Positions 1 through 7,085 of a DNA stretch of 57,024 bases are shown piece after piece (position 1 is the first letter of the stretch; each line of letters opens with the position of its first letter). The position numbers were made by a program, and so were the translations under genes. The notes under the pieces are model-generated. The model searched no databases and was not told where the DNA came from. It worked only from the letters and a program-made list of their open reading frames with translations. Source of the DNA: Eggerthellaceae bacterium. GTDB lineage: Bacteria > Actinomycetota > Coriobacteriia > Coriobacteriales > Eggerthellaceae. The stretch covers positions 1 through 57,024 of the forward strand of contig JAFUCC010000105.1 in the NCBI GenBank assembly GCA_017459925.1. Reading direction: 5' to 3'.

Positions 1-1
1 G

Positions 2-85
2 CTTCACGACAAGCGCCAGGCCATGGCCGAACGCGACGCCAAACGCGACATCGACCGCGCCCTGAAGGAAAGAAGCCGGTACTGA
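2..85 (+). CDS. smpB: SsrA-binding protein SmpB, C-terminal end (partial)
   Basis: Only the last 27 codons and the stop are in the window. The reading frame begins LHDKRQAMAERDAKRDIDRA and ends KERSRY, which matches the basic C-terminal tail of SmpB. In that family the tail is a lysine/arginine-rich helix that follows the decoding path of tmRNA on stalled ribosomes during trans-translation. The call rests on this short tail alone, but the LHDKR...ERDxKR pattern is distinctive. The rest of the gene lies off the left edge. An inverted repeat begins directly after the stop codon. Confidence 0.85.
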   Translation, partial: LHDKRQAMAERDAKRDIDRALKERSRY

Positions 86-186
86 TGGAACAGCGCGCCA
101 GCCCGGAGGTTCCAAAGCGCAAGCGCGAAAACGCGAGGTTTTGCGATCAAAGGACTTTGGAACACCCGGGCTGGCGCGCTGTTCCA
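86..186. repeat. Long inverted repeat, family A, copy 1
   Basis: Left arm TGGAACAGCGCGCCAGCCCGG (86-106) is perfectly complementary to 166-186. Pairing continues inward to about 32 bp per arm with two mismatches, around a 37-nt AT-richer centre. It starts right at the smpB stop codon, so it may act as a transcription terminator or RNA-stability hairpin, though no clear T tract follows. A second diverged copy sits at 10342-10440. Confidence 0.85.
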
Positions 187-285
187 CAAAAGTTGGGCGC
201 ATTCGACGGAATCGCGGCTCTGTCGTGTTTTGCCTGACCAACGCGGGTACAATGGACAATCATCGCCATTGAGAGAGGTGTAGCA

Positions 286-972
286 ATGCCCGGAAAACTG
301 TACGGCGTCAGCGTGGGCCCCGGCGACCCGGAACTACTCACGTTGAAAGCGGTTCGCGCCATCCGCGAAGCCGACGTCATCGCGGTGCCGAACATCGGCC
401 ATGGCCGCCAAACGGCGCTTTCCATTGCGGCGGAATACATCGAAGGCAAGCAACAGATCGAATGCTCGACGCCCATGACGCGCGATGCGCAAGTGCGCCA
501 AGCTGCCTATGCTGAAAACGCGCAGACGATTTGCGAGCACCTGGCAGCTGGGCGTACCGTTGCCTACCTCTGCCTGGGTGACATCGGCGTGTACGCCAGC
601 TTCGCGCCCGTGAACGAGCGGGTGCGCGCTGCCGGATACGAAGTGGAAATCATCCCGGGCGTCACGTCCTTTTCCGCCAGCGCGGCACGGTTGGGCACGG
701 TGCTCTGCGAAGGTTCCGAGCGCCTGCTCATCTCGCCGGTCATGTCCGGCAACGTCGACGAGATTCTGGACGTGCCGGCGAACAAGGTGTTCATGAAGAG
801 CGGCCGCGAGGTCATCGCGCTGCGCGACAAGCTGGCCGAGCGCGGCCAGCTCGACGGTGCGTCGATGGTTGCCAACTGCGGCCTTCCCGATGAGAAGGTT
901 TTTCCGCACCTGTCCGACATAACCGAGGAAGACGCCGACTACTTCTCGGTCGTCATCGTGAAGGGCGCGTAA
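286..972 (+). CDS. cobI: Precorrin-2/cobalt-factor II C20-methyltransferase (CobI/CbiL)
   Basis: The 228-aa protein is a SAM-dependent tetrapyrrole methylase. It opens with GKLYGVSVGPGDPELLTLKA, the family's N-terminal glycine loop, then has YLCLGDIGVYASF near residue 98 and the SAM-binding EIIPGVTSFSASAA segment near 122. These details and the length fit the C20-methylase subgroup of corrin synthesis. The cobaltochelatase CbiK downstream suggests the early-cobalt (anaerobic) route, where the substrate is cobalt-factor II and the enzyme is called CbiL. The start is an ATG with GAGAGAGGTG about 5 nt upstream. The stop codon abuts an inverted repeat that separates it from the ABC genes. The exact substrate is inferred from context. 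Confidence 0.9.
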   Translation: MPGKLYGVSVGPGDPELLTLKAVRAIREADVIAVPNIGHGRQTALSIAAEYIEGKQQIECSTPMTRDAQVRQAAYAENAQTICEHLAAGRTVAYLCLGDIGVYASFAPVNERVRAAGYEVEIIPGVTSFSASAARLGTVLCEGSERLLISPVMSGNVDEILDVPANKVFMKSGREVIALRDKLAERGQLDGASMVANCGLPDEKVFPHLSDITEEDADYFSVVIVKGA

Positions 973-1068
973 AATGAGTATCAGGACGTTCCTGCTACTC
1001 ATTTACCAGGGTAGTATCCACGAGAGAGGTGTAGGAAAATGAGTAGCAGGAACGTCCTGATACTCATT
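973..1068. repeat. Inverted repeat, family B, copy 1
   Basis: Arms at 973-1004 and 1037-1068 are perfect reverse complements over 32 nt (left arm begins AATGAGTATCAGGACGTTCC). Each arm is also nearly palindromic by itself, so two short hairpins or one long hairpin can form. It starts right after the cobI stop and ends 8 nt before the next start codon. Related copies lie at 8597-8697 and 11476-11578. Confidence 0.9.
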
Positions 1069-1074
1069 GGCTAA
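1039..1074 (+). CDS. Possible 11-codon leader ORF inside repeat B1
   Basis: Within the right arm of the inverted repeat, ATG at 1039 opens MSSRNVLILIG followed by TAA at 1072-1074, two bases before the ATG of the ABC ATPase gene. It is preceded by GAGAGAGGTGTAGGAAA, almost the same ribosome-binding segment that precedes cobI. The ABC gene itself has no evident Shine-Dalgarno, so reinitiation after this mini-ORF is plausible. It may equally be a by-product of the repeat sequence, since ATGAGTAG occurs in every arm. Confidence 0.35.
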   Translation: MSSRNVLILIG

Positions 1075-1076
1075 CC

Positions 1077-1919
1077 ATGATCGAGATTCGCAACCTGACA
1101 AAGCGGTTCGGCGATTTCACGGCGGTCGACCACCTGAACCTCACCATCGAGACGAACGAGTTCATGGGGCTTCTCGGGCCGAACGGCGCGGGCAAGACCA
1201 CGACCATCTCGATGATGTCGACGGTGCTGTTGCCCACCGAAGGCGAGATCGTCATCGATGGCGAGCAGCTCACGCGCAAGGCCGCCACTGTGAAGCGCAA
1301 GCTTTCGGTCGTCACGCAGGAATACTCGATGCGCCAGGACATGACCATGAACGAGGTCATGGAATACCAGGGCCGCCTGTACTACATGCGCAAGAAGGAA
1401 ATCCGCGCCAAGACCGAGGAGCTCTTCGAGTTCGCCGGCCTGTCCGATTTCGGGCATCGCACGGTGCGCCACCTGTCGGGTGGCATGAAGCGCAAGCTCA
1501 TGATCTGCCGTGCGCTCATGGTGGAGCCTGAAATCCTGCTGCTCGACGAGCCGACGGCCGGTATGGATGCGCTCGCGCGCCGCCAGATGTGGGACTTGCT
1601 GCGCACCTTGAAGGAGCGCAACCTCACCATTTTGCTGACGACGCATTACATCGACGAGGCTCAGGCGCTCTGCAACCGCGTGGCGTTCATCGACGGCGGC
1701 AAGCTTGACGTCGTGGACGCGCCGCTCGCCCTCATCGACCAGCTGGGCCCGTTCGCGGTCGATCAGCTGGAAGACGGCAAGCTGCGAAGCGAGTATTTCC
1801 CCTCGCGCGAAGTGGCAATCGCGCGCCTGCAGGAACTGCCCGACGACGCCGTGTTGCGTGCGACGACGCTCGAAGACGTGTTCGTGGAAAGGGTGGGGCA
1901 CCGCCTGACGCGCGGGTAA
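1077..1919 (+). CDS. ABC transporter ATP-binding protein (ABC-2 exporter type)
   Basis: The 280-aa cytoplasmic ATPase has Walker A GPNGAGKTT (residues 34-42), the Q-loop around VVTQEYSMRQ, signature LSGGM (133-137), and Walker B ILLLDEPTAGMD (153-164) followed by an H-loop TTHYIDEA. The layout matches the CcmA/DrrA-type ATPases that pair with ABC-2 permeases; the C-terminal ~60 residues are the usual variable tail. The permease gene starts 5 nt downstream, so the two form one transporter. No good ribosome-binding site precedes the start; see the mini-ORF ending 2 nt upstream. The substrate is unknown. Placement between cobI and cbiK hints at a tetrapyrrole, metal or related molecule. Confidence 0.93.
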   Translation: MIEIRNLTKRFGDFTAVDHLNLTIETNEFMGLLGPNGAGKTTTISMMSTVLLPTEGEIVIDGEQLTRKAATVKRKLSVVTQEYSMRQDMTMNEVMEYQGRLYYMRKKEIRAKTEELFEFAGLSDFGHRTVRHLSGGMKRKLMICRALMVEPEILLLDEPTAGMDALARRQMWDLLRTLKERNLTILLTTHYIDEAQALCNRVAFIDGGKLDVVDAPLALIDQLGPFAVDQLEDGKLRSEYFPSREVAIARLQELPDDAVLRATTLEDVFVERVGHRLTRG

Positions 1920-1924
1920 GCATC

Positions 1925-2656
1925 ATGGGCATCATCACGGTACTTTGGGAAAAATGGGCGGAGTTCAAGCGCGACTTCTACAAGATCACGGTCGCGGCCA
2001 TGATCTCGCCGCTCATGTACCTGCTCGTGTTCGGGCTGGGCATTCAGACCACCTCGCATGGCGAGCCGTACCTGAACTTCCTCATTCCCGGCATCGTGGC
2101 CATGGTCACCATGACGGGCAGCTTTTCGGCCGTGTCGCAGAACATGAGCGTGCAGCGCCTGTACGAGAAGGCGCTCGACCAGGTCATGGTGTCGCCGACG
2201 CCGCTGTGGCAGTTCATCGTGGGCCAGATCATCGGCGGCGCGCTGCGCGGCATGTACGCGGCGGTGGTCATCCTGCTGCTCATCTCGCCGATCCGCACGT
2301 CGCTCGTGTTCAGCCCGCTGTCGTTCGCCATCATGTTCCTAAACGGCACGGTGTTCGCCACCATCGCGGTCACGCTGTCGTTCTTGGCGAAAAGTTACAC
2401 CGACGCGCCGCGGTTCAACACCTACATCATCATGCCCATGTCGTTCCTCTGCAACACGTTCTTCTCGACCGACCAGATGCCGCATGGCATCAAGGAGTTC
2501 GTGCAGGCGCTGCCGCTGTCGCAGACGTCCGACATGGTGCGCGCCATTGCGCAGGGCAACGACCCGAACCTGATGGGCGTGGTCGTTTTGCTGGTGTACC
2601 TGGTCGTGTTCGCGGCCATTTCGTTCGCGTTCATTTACAAGAAGAAGAACTTGTAG
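1925..2656 (+). CDS. ABC-2 type transporter permease
   Basis: The 243-aa integral membrane protein shows about six hydrophobic segments, including MISPLMYLLVFGLGI near residue 25, a central pair around MYAAVVILLLI and IMFLNGTVFATIAVTLSFLA, and a last segment MGVVVLLVYLVVFAAISFAF before the lysine-rich end KKKNL. This is the ABC-2 membrane-domain layout (DrrB/NodJ-like). It starts five bases after the ATPase stop, showing tight co-expression, and is followed after nine bases by cbiK with an AGGAGG site in between. The direction is presumably export. The substrate cannot be read from the sequence. Confidence 0.9.
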   Translation: MGIITVLWEKWAEFKRDFYKITVAAMISPLMYLLVFGLGIQTTSHGEPYLNFLIPGIVAMVTMTGSFSAVSQNMSVQRLYEKALDQVMVSPTPLWQFIVGQIIGGALRGMYAAVVILLLISPIRTSLVFSPLSFAIMFLNGTVFATIAVTLSFLAKSYTDAPRFNTYIIMPMSFLCNTFFSTDQMPHGIKEFVQALPLSQTSDMVRAIAQGNDPNLMGVVVLLVYLVVFAAISFAFIYKKKNL

Positions 2657-2665
2657 GAGGCACGT

Positions 2666-3469
2666 ATGAAGAGGGGAATGCTGTTCGTGAGCTTCGGCAC
2701 GTCGCACGAGGAAACGCGTGTGAAGACCATCGACGCCATCGAGGCGAAGGTGCGCGAGACGTTTCCAGATTGCACGCCGTACAGCGCATGGACGAGCGGA
2801 ATTATCATCAAGAAGGTGAAGGCCGAGCGCGGCGAGCACCACGACACGCTCGACGAGGCGCTTGCGCGCATGGCTGCCGACGGTGTGGAAGACCTCATCG
2901 TGTCGACGACGTGCTTGATGGAAGGCGCCGAGATGGCCAAGATCCGCAAGGCGGTCGACGCGTGGTCTGACGAGCAGGACGTGCCGACGAAGATCGCCCA
3001 GCCGCTGCTGTCTGCGCGGGATGACCGCGTTGCCGTGGCGAAAGCCGTGATCGACGAGTTTTCCCACGTCGGCGAATCTGATGCGCTGCTGCTCATGGGA
3101 CATGGGTCTCCCGCCGCCTCGAACGAGGTGTACTCGCAGATTCAGGACGAACTTCATGCGCTCGGCCGCGAGAGGTTCTTCGTCGCCACGGTGGAAGGCG
3201 AGCCGACGTTCGATGACGTGTGGCCGCTCATCGAGGCGAGCGGGGCTGCGCGCGTGTATCTGGCGCCGCTCATGATCGTCGCCGGCGACCATGCCGCCAA
3301 CGACCTGGCGGGCGACGATGACGATTCATGGGCGAGCATGGTAGCGGCGCGCGGGTTGGAGGCCGTGCCCGTGCTGAAGGGGCTCGGCGAGTACGCCGGC
3401 ATCCAGCAGCTCGTGTGCGATCACGTGCAAGATGCCCTCACGATTCGGGAGGTTGCCCTGCGTGGCTAA
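2666..3469 (+). CDS. cbiK: Sirohydrochlorin cobaltochelatase CbiK
   Basis: The 267-aa protein matches class II chelatase CbiK in length and motifs: N-terminal MLFVSFGTSHEETR, then LLLMGHGSPAASN with His146, and APLMIVAGDHAANDLAG with His209. These two histidines correspond to the metal-binding pair of the Salmonella enzyme. The protein inserts cobalt into sirohydrochlorin at the start of anaerobic cobalamin synthesis; some members also insert iron. No signal peptide is seen, so it is cytoplasmic, unlike the periplasmic CbiK of Desulfovibrio. AGGAGG lies 5 nt before the ATG. Its last codons overlap the likely GTG start of the next gene, so the two are translationally coupled. Confidence 0.93.
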   Translation: MKRGMLFVSFGTSHEETRVKTIDAIEAKVRETFPDCTPYSAWTSGIIIKKVKAERGEHHDTLDEALARMAADGVEDLIVSTTCLMEGAEMAKIRKAVDAWSDEQDVPTKIAQPLLSARDDRVAVAKAVIDEFSHVGESDALLLMGHGSPAASNEVYSQIQDELHALGRERFFVATVEGEPTFDDVWPLIEASGAARVYLAPLMIVAGDHAANDLAGDDDDSWASMVAARGLEAVPVLKGLGEYAGIQQLVCDHVQDALTIREVALRG

Positions 3470-4523
3470 AACTGCCTCGCATATTCTGACGGTTTTCGTG
3501 GCGCTTGCGATTGCGACGCTGGCGTTCGCATGTCCTGCGTATGCCGATGCCGACCACAGCAAGGCGGCTTCCGCGAGCCAGATGGCCGCGAGCAAGGCGC
3601 TGCTGCTCGAGGGCATGCAGCCCATCACGGCCGACATGGTCAACGACGGCACCTACGACATCGAAGCCGAATCGACCTCGCCGTTCTTCAAGATAAAGGG
3701 TGCGAAACTTACCGTTGCCGATGGCAAGATGACTGCCGTGCTCGATTTCGATTCGAAAAGCTATCCGCTCATCTATATGGGAACGGCCAAGCAGGCGGCC
3801 GAGGCTCCGTATGAAGACTACATCGAGTTCAACGGCGATGCATGGACGTTCACCGTGCCCGTCGAGGCGCTCGATGCGGAGATTGACTGCGCGGCATGGA
3901 GCAAACGGCGCAAGCAATGGTACGACCGCAAGCTCATGTTCTATGCGGCGACGCTTCCCGCCGATGCGTTGAAGGTCGAGCTTCCCGAATACGGCGATCC
4001 GGTCGATTCGACGAAAGCCGAGACGGCGAAGACTTCGGCCGACGTCGCATCCGGCGCCGTGCACGACGACGGCTACGAGGCGGTCGCCATCGACCTTCCC
4101 GACGGCGAGTATTCCATCGAGGTGAACATGACCGGCGGCAGTGGTCGCGCATCGGTCAGCTCGCCCACGTGGCTCATCGTCGAGGACGGCCATGCGTACG
4201 CGCGGCTTTTGTGGTCGAGCTCGTATTACGACTACATGATCGTCGACGAGCAGCGTTACGAGAACCTGACCGACGATGGCAGCAACTCGACGTTCATCAT
4301 CCCCATCACGCAGATGGACGAGGAGATTCCCGTCGTGGCCGATACCACGGCGATGGGCGATCCGGTTGAAATCGAGTACCACCTGACGTTCTATTCGAAC
4401 ACGGTCGACGACAAGGACGCCATCCCGCAGGAGGCGGCCATCAAAGTGCTCATCATCGCGATCATCGTCATCGTGGTGGGCGGCATCCTGAACCACGTGC
4501 TGAAGAAGAGGAAGAAGCGGTAG
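3462..4523 (+). CDS. Secreted, membrane-anchored two-domain surface protein (heme/metal acquisition-like)
   Basis: The likely start is GTG 3462, preceded by GGGAGG at a 9-nt spacing and giving an N-terminal signal peptide (AKTASHILTVFVALAIATLAFACPAYADA). The ~353-aa product has two related beta-rich domains of about 110 residues: one from GTYDIEAESTSPFFKI through WYDRKLMFYA, a second from GEYSIEVNMTGGSGRASV through IEYHLTFYSN. A C-terminal membrane helix (VLIIAIIVIVVGGIL) and a KKRKKR stop-transfer tail follow. Translation overlaps cbiK. The layout resembles NEAT/Shp-like heme-binding surface proteins, but no family is certain. Binding of heme, cobalt or another tetrapyrrole is inferred from architecture and neighbours only. 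An in-frame ATG at 3432 lies inside cbiK and looks less likely. Confidence 0.75.
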   Translation: MAKTASHILTVFVALAIATLAFACPAYADADHSKAASASQMAASKALLLEGMQPITADMVNDGTYDIEAESTSPFFKIKGAKLTVADGKMTAVLDFDSKSYPLIYMGTAKQAAEAPYEDYIEFNGDAWTFTVPVEALDAEIDCAAWSKRRKQWYDRKLMFYAATLPADALKVELPEYGDPVDSTKAETAKTSADVASGAVHDDGYEAVAIDLPDGEYSIEVNMTGGSGRASVSSPTWLIVEDGHAYARLLWSSSYYDYMIVDEQRYENLTDDGSNSTFIIPITQMDEEIPVVADTTAMGDPVEIEYHLTFYSNTVDDKDAIPQEAAIKVLIIAIIVIVVGGILNHVLKKRKKR

Positions 4524-4525
4524 TG

Positions 4526-4593
4526 GTGTGTCGCCCTTGCCTGGTCACTCTGGCACACCAGTGTGCCAGAGTGACCAGGCAAGGGCGACACAC
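4526..4593. repeat. Perfect 68-bp palindrome (family C)
   Basis: Arms 4526-4558 and 4561-4593 are exact reverse complements of 33 nt, with only CA between them. The left arm contains GTCGCCCTTGCCTGGTCACT. It fills the gap between the surface-protein gene and hemA, ending 20 nt before the hemA start and just before its GAGAAGG ribosome-binding site. No T tract follows, so simple rho-independent termination is doubtful; as RNA it would be an extremely stable stem. Confidence 0.95.
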
Positions 4594-4613
4594 TCGAAAA
4601 GAGAAGGAAAACG

Positions 4614-6137
4614 ATGACGCGTGACCAAGTCATATGCATGATCGGCACCGACCACGGGCTTGCGCCGGCAAACGTGCGCTCGGCGTTCTCGCTGCCGGCG
4701 GACGTGCGCGAGGCGGCGGTGTCGTTGGCGCGTGCGAAGCTGGGCGCCACGGGCGTGGTCTTGCTGGCGACGTGCAACCGTACCGAGCTGTGGGCGAGCT
4801 TCGACGGCGTCGAGCCTCCAGTTCGCGCACTCGACGAGCGGGGTGCGCCGACCGCCGACGATCCGCTGCTGCGGGCCGTTTGCGAGATGCACATGGTCGA
4901 CCCCGAGCGCAACGCGCGGTATTTCGCATGCCGGTCGGGCGATGTGGCGGTCAACCACCTGTTCAACGTCGCGTGCGGCTTGCGTTCGGCCATCGTGGCG
5001 GAAGACCAGATCGTCTCGCAGGTGAAGCAAGCCATCGCGTACTCGCGCGAGATCGGCGTGGCCGACAGCGTCTTGGAAGTGCTGTTCCGCCAGGCCGTTA
5101 CGGCTGCCAAGCAGGTGAAAGGCGGCGTGCGCTTCACGCGTGCCTACTCGACGGCGGTCGACCAGGCTGTGGCGCTTCTCGAAGAGGGCGGTTCCCTGCA
5201 GGGCGTTTCCTGCGTGGTCATCGGCAATGGCGAATACGGGCGCCTGGCGGCTTCGACGCTCGTCGAGCACGGCGCGCGGGTGCTCGTGACGGTGCGGCAG
5301 TACACGCATGGCGCCGTCACGGTTCCGCGGGGATGCGAAAGCGTCCCGTATGCGGACCGCTACCAACACCTGAGCGATTGCAAGGTCGTGATGAGCGCCA
5401 CGACGAGCCCGCACTACACGCTCGAGCGCGCGGCGGTCGAAGAATGCGGCCCGTTCGACGGCACGGTGTTCGTTGACCTGGCCATTCCTCACGACATCGA
5501 TCCGGCGATTGCCGAGCTGCCTGGCTGCACGCTGCGTGACATCGACAGCTTCGCCACGGAAATCGGGTCGGAAAACGCCCAGGCCATCGAGGCCGCCCAG
5601 CGCCTGCTGGCATCGGGCGCCGCCGAGTTCTGGGATTGGATGGAACGCCGCAAGACGATGGCGCACGCCACGCCGGCGGGCAGCTGGTTCCCGCTGTTCA
5701 TCGACTTCAGCGAGAAGCGCGCCGTGTTCGTGGGCGGCGGCACCATCGCGCTGCGCCGCATTCGCACGCTCATGCCGTTCGTGGGCGAGCTTGTGGTGTA
5801 CGCGCCGGAATTTACGCCCGAACTCGAGCGGTTCGCCGACGATGGAACCATCACGCTCGTGCGGCAACGCTACGACACGTCGGTCCTCGACGGCGCCGAC
5901 ATCGTGTTCGCGTGCACGAACGATTCAGATTTGAACGACGAGATCTGGGCCGAGTGCAAGCGCCGCAACACCCTGGTGAACGTGTGCAGCGACCGCTACA
6001 AGTGCGATTTCTACTTCCCGGGCGTCGTGCAGAGCGAGGGCATGGTCATCGGCGTCAGCGCCGGCGGCAAGGACCATCGCCGCGTGCGCCAGGTCCGCGC
6101 CCGCATCGAGCAGCTGTTGGAAGAAGAGGACATCTAA
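4614..6137 (+). CDS. hemA: Fusion: glutamyl-tRNA reductase (HemA) + precorrin-2 dehydrogenase
   Basis: Residues 1-~345 are glutamyl-tRNA reductase: IGTDHGLAP at the start, LLATCNRTELWASF with the catalytic Cys54, VNHLFNVACGLRSAIVAEDQI, and a Rossmann segment CVVIGNGEYGRLA. They reduce glutamyl-tRNA to glutamate-1-semialdehyde, the first step of C5 tetrapyrrole synthesis. From about residue 357 the chain is a CysG-N/Met8/SirC-like NAD domain (FIDFSEKRAVFVGGGTIALR, DIVFACTNDSDLN, GVSAGGKDHRRVRQVR) that oxidises precorrin-2 to sirohydrochlorin. The usual C-terminal dimerisation domain of HemA looks shortened before the fusion point. Such fusions are known in some anaerobes. The siroheme part has the dehydrogenase but little room for the ferrochelatase domain. 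Confidence 0.92.
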   Translation: MTRDQVICMIGTDHGLAPANVRSAFSLPADVREAAVSLARAKLGATGVVLLATCNRTELWASFDGVEPPVRALDERGAPTADDPLLRAVCEMHMVDPERNARYFACRSGDVAVNHLFNVACGLRSAIVAEDQIVSQVKQAIAYSREIGVADSVLEVLFRQAVTAAKQVKGGVRFTRAYSTAVDQAVALLEEGGSLQGVSCVVIGNGEYGRLAASTLVEHGARVLVTVRQYTHGAVTVPRGCESVPYADRYQHLSDCKVVMSATTSPHYTLERAAVEECGPFDGTVFVDLAIPHDIDPAIAELPGCTLRDIDSFATEIGSENAQAIEAAQRLLASGAAEFWDWMERRKTMAHATPAGSWFPLFIDFSEKRAVFVGGGTIALRRIRTLMPFVGELVVYAPEFTPELERFADDGTITLVRQRYDTSVLDGADIVFACTNDSDLNDEIWAECKRRNTLVNVCSDRYKCDFYFPGVVQSEGMVIGVSAGGKDHRRVRQVRARIEQLLEEEDI

Positions 6138-6197
6138 CGTGGTGAATCGAATCAATCACCTCGGAGGAAATTGATTCGTAAAAGAATGGAACGAGCT

Positions 6198-7085
6198 ATG
6201 AAGATTACAATCGGCAGCCGCGACAGCAAGCTGGCCGTCCGCCAAAGCGAGATGGTCATCGAGTTTCTGCGTGCGGCCCATCCTGAATGCGACGTGCAGC
6301 TGGCCACGTTCAAGACGACGGGCGACAAGATCCTCGACCGCCGGCTCGACCAGATCGGCGGCAAGGGCCTGTTCGTGAAGGAGCTCGACGCCGCCCTTCG
6401 CGCCGGCGCATGCGATTACACGGTGCACAGCTGCAAGGACCTTCCCATGGAAGTGGCGCAAGATCTGCCGCTCGTCTGCTTCTCGGCGCGCGAGGACCCG
6501 CGCGACGTGATCGTGTTCCCGCAAGGGGCCGCCGAGCCCGATTGGGCGAAGCCCATCGGCACGTCGTCGCGCCGCCGCGAGATCCAGTTGCGGGCGCTGT
6601 TCCCGCAGGCCACGTTCGAAAGCGTGCGCGGGAATCTGCAGACGCGCCTGCGCAAGCTCGACGAAGGCGGCTACGGCGCGCTCGTGTTGGCAGCTGCCGG
6701 TCTGAAGCGCATGGGATTGGGCGGCCGCATCGGGCGCTATCTCGAGCCGAGCGAGGTCATTCCCTCGGCGGGGCAGGGCGTGCTCGCCATTCAAGGTAGG
6801 GCCGATGCCGACCGCTCGCTGTTCGACGGCTTCGCAGACGATACGGTCGCGCTTGCCGTGATGGCCGAGCGCGCGTTCGTCACGCGGCTCGACGGCGGCT
6901 GCTCGTCGCCCATTGCCGCGCATGCACAGGTGGAAGGCGGCACGATCATGCTTTCCGGTTTGTATTTCGACGAAGAGACCCAGCAGGCCCGCAAAGGCAC
7001 GGTGGAAGGCGCTGCCTCCGATGGCGTTGCGCTCGCATACGACCTTGCGGACCGTTTGAAATCGGGCGAAGGGGAAACGTTATGA
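6198..7085 (+). CDS. hemC: Porphobilinogen deaminase (hydroxymethylbilane synthase)
   Basis: The 295-aa product begins MKITIGSRDSKLAVRQSEMV, the usual HemC N terminus. It contains KGLFVKELDAAL, the arginine-rich GTSSRRREIQLRA, VRGNLQTRLRKL, and LDGGCSSPIAAHA, whose Cys235 should carry the dipyrromethane cofactor. It condenses four porphobilinogens into hydroxymethylbilane in the cytoplasm. I chose ATG 6198 because it gives the family start; upstream in-frame starts at TTG 6171 (just 3 nt after GGAGG) and ATG 6186 are possible. The stop overlaps the next gene's ATG (ATGA), so HemC and the CobA-HemD fusion are coupled. Confidence 0.93.
   Translation: MKITIGSRDSKLAVRQSEMVIEFLRAAHPECDVQLATFKTTGDKILDRRLDQIGGKGLFVKELDAALRAGACDYTVHSCKDLPMEVAQDLPLVCFSAREDPRDVIVFPQGAAEPDWAKPIGTSSRRREIQLRALFPQATFESVRGNLQTRLRKLDEGGYGALVLAAAGLKRMGLGGRIGRYLEPSEVIPSAGQGVLAIQGRADADRSLFDGFADDTVALAVMAERAFVTRLDGGCSSPIAAHAQVEGGTIMLSGLYFDEETQQARKGTVEGAASDGVALAYDLADRLKSGEGETL

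Noticed and set aside
1-285. tmRNA gene next to smpB
   Set aside because: The region after smpB is filled by an inverted repeat; no tRNA-like ends or tag-peptide frame are visible.
4545-5867. A 440-codon minus-strand frame opposite hemA
   Set aside because: Arginine/histidine-rich shadow; it would also begin inside the hemA coding sequence without a ribosome-binding site.
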